The notes under the pieces are model-generated. The model saw nothing but the letters and a program-made list of their open reading frames with translations, was not told where the DNA came from and ran no database searches. The position numbers and the translations under genes were made by a program. From Candidatus Methanofilum arcanum (GTDB lineage Archaea; Halobacteriota; Methanomicrobia; Methanomicrobiales; Methanospirillaceae), in the NCBI GenBank assembly GCA_031285085.1, contig JAITWW010000081.1, positions 1 through 15,831 on the forward strand: 15,831 nucleotides of DNA, given 5' to 3'. Below, piece by piece: positions 14,779-15,831 of this stretch (positions are counted from its first letter, which is position 1; every line of letters starts with the position of its first letter).

Positions 14779-15258
14779 TTAGGAGTTTCTTTTCATTGTG
14801 AAGCTGTCTACGGCTAAGCTGAATGCTGTTGTTTTCTTCAGCATCTCCTCGCGATACTCCCACTGCTCTTTTCCAGTGAATTGAAACATGATTCTATTGA
14901 GACAATGGACCTTTTCTGCCACATCTTCAATGATATGCAGATGCCCTGTTCCAATCATACTTTCATATATAATAGAGAATGAACAGGCTTGTTTGGAGGT
15001 TTTTGTATCAATATAGGTGTCAATTTCAAAACCAACAGAGGGGTTTTCTTTGGCTAGCTCCATTTTACGACCTTTTGTTGCACCATGAAAATAAAAAACC
15101 AGTGATGTATTATCATAATCGAATCCATAACAGAGAGGTACAATATATGGAGCATGTGGAGGAGTCTTTGTATGAAATGCAATACGGATTATTTTATTTT
15201 TTTGCAAGAATGCGTAAATCTCATCTCTTTCTAGGACTTCTTTATCTGCTCGTATCAT
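14779..15258 (-). CDS. Pyridoxamine 5'-phosphate oxidase-like, NimA-type flavin-binding protein
   Basis: The split-barrel FMN-binding fold is recognised from IRIAFHTK...PYIVPLCYGFDYD, then FYFHGATKGRKMELAKENP, GFEIDTYI, ACSFSIIYESMIGTGHL, and a C-terminal FTG and TTAFSLAVDSFTMK. These match the NimA/5-nitroimidazole-resistance-like branch. The frame extends to 15351, but the ATG at 15258 (159 residues) is preferred: GGGTGAT (15272-15266) is an excellent ribosome binding site 7 bases ahead, and the family begins near here. Members are cytosolic flavoproteins or heme-binding oxidoreductases whose substrates are mostly unknown. Nothing here shows drug resistance. Confidence 0.82.
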   Translation of the reverse strand: MIRADKEVLERDEIYAFLQKNKIIRIAFHTKTPPHAPYIVPLCYGFDYDNTSLVFYFHGATKGRKMELAKENPSVGFEIDTYIDTKTSKQACSFSIIYESMIGTGHLHIIEDVAEKVHCLNRIMFQFTGKEQWEYREEMLKKTTAFSLAVDSFTMKRNS

Positions 15259-15411
15259 CTTGGTATCACCCAGGGTATTTTCATATTGAGCTTGGAATGC
15301 AAAACATTCATCATCACACCTGACAGTAACTTCTTTATGTGAGTTTTTCAATTCCTTTCCTATAAACTAGGAATCTCTCTCGACCACCTTTTTCGGAGGT
15401 TTCTCTCTCCT

Positions 15412-15831
15412 TCATTTTGGATTCTTTCGTGAAACATATTCTGGTGAGCACCCCTCTGGTATTTTAAATCCAAATACTTCACAAATATCGACTTGTGCCC
15501 CTACGAACGGTGTGATCACTTTTGCCCTGTTTGTATGCTCTATCAATCGGATCGGTCTCATTTCATCAAGTATGTCCAATGAAGAAGAAAACAAGTCAAA
15601 AAGCCTTGTGCTCTTCCAGATATGACGCACATATGAACTTAAAATAAGGGAAACGAACATGATGAAAAGTCTTCCCGTCTTCCCGTCTTCAGACCAGTTC
15701 CGTTGCCTGTTCTCCCCCATCTGGCTCTTCATTTGACAAAAATACTTCTCCTGCTCGTCTCTGAGTTGGTATGTCTGAAACGTTTTCATGGCATCGAAAT
15801 CCAACCCATGAGTCATGATGGCAAAAAATCC
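15412..15831 (-). mobile_element. C-terminal part of an IS1634/IS4-type DDE transposase (5' end outside window)
   Basis: The frame is open to the window edge (five further codons upstream of the ATG at 15816). It carries the typical late segment of IS1634-like transposases: YQLRDEQEKYFCQMKSQM with the catalytic-region Glu, QRNWSEDGKTGRLFIMFVSL, then LDILDEMRPIRLIEH and a VGAQVDICEVFGFKIPEG tail. The C-terminus looks complete and in frame. Whether the whole element is intact cannot be judged, because the upstream DDE part is outside the window. No clear terminal inverted repeat was found between 15352 and 15411, so it may be an old or edge copy. Confidence 0.75.

Noticed and set aside
15259..15351. 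N-terminal extension of the NimA-like protein to 15351
   Set aside because: The extension does not look like the family and has no ribosome binding site, whereas ATG 15258 has GGGTGAT just ahead.
15383..15405. Hairpin-like ACCT...AGGT near the end of the transposase as an IS terminal repeat
   Set aside because: The match is short and no partner end is inside the window to compare.

Overview
The window looks archaeal, most likely a methanogen of the Methanomicrobiales type (inference; no marker gene fixes the genus). Supporting signs are secreted proteins with PKD and fibronectin-III-like domains on long Pro-Thr linkers, a DUF3467 protein, a rubrerythrin, TATA-box promoters with very short leaders, Shine-Dalgarno cores matching the archaeal 16S tail (AGGAGGTG, GGTGAT), and a tRNA-Thr with a U discriminator and no encoded CCA. 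Most of the window is AT-rich; the zinc ATPase gene stands out by its codon choice.

Layout: 1-2301 holds two surface-protein genes. The first runs in from the left edge and alternates FN3-like domains with Pro-Thr linkers, one of them a 24-bp minisatellite. The second is a PKD protein with a cysteine-punctuated Pro-Thr tail that appears cut off from an FN3-like domain by a frameshift. From 2429 to 3540 come a Cas4-like PD-(D/E)XK protein with a changed active site, a divergent DUF3467 gene and tRNA-Thr(CGU). From 3944 to 5083 lie a secreted TPR protein and a decayed maltose-type O-acetyltransferase. radC and rubrerythrin diverge across a striking nested palindrome (5174-6507). An intact antitoxin gene is followed by a badly mutated RelE/ParE-type toxin remnant (6727-7211).

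From 7427 to 10155 there are two tandem secreted subtilases. The downstream copy has the complete Asp-His-Ser triad. The upstream copy keeps a full-length reading frame but has lost both the catalytic His (now Gly) and Ser (now Asn), so it is a predicted pseudo-protease. A MarR regulator with a His/Glu set resembling the zinc site of AdcR (10516-10959) precedes a Zn/Cd/Pb P-type ATPase (11201-13321) that looks laterally acquired. A CPA2 cation/proton antiporter follows, then an FMN-binding NimA-like protein, and the 3' end of an IS1634/IS4-type transposase at the right edge.

Functionally the window is an accessory mix of cell-surface and secreted proteins, oxidative-stress and metal or ion homeostasis, and several decaying genes (acetyltransferase, toxin, FN3 tail, transposase, and possibly a short ORF after the ATPase). 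The most unusual items are the active/inactive subtilase pair and the MarR/zinc-ATPase arrangement. I see no CRISPR array, rRNA or complete mobile element.
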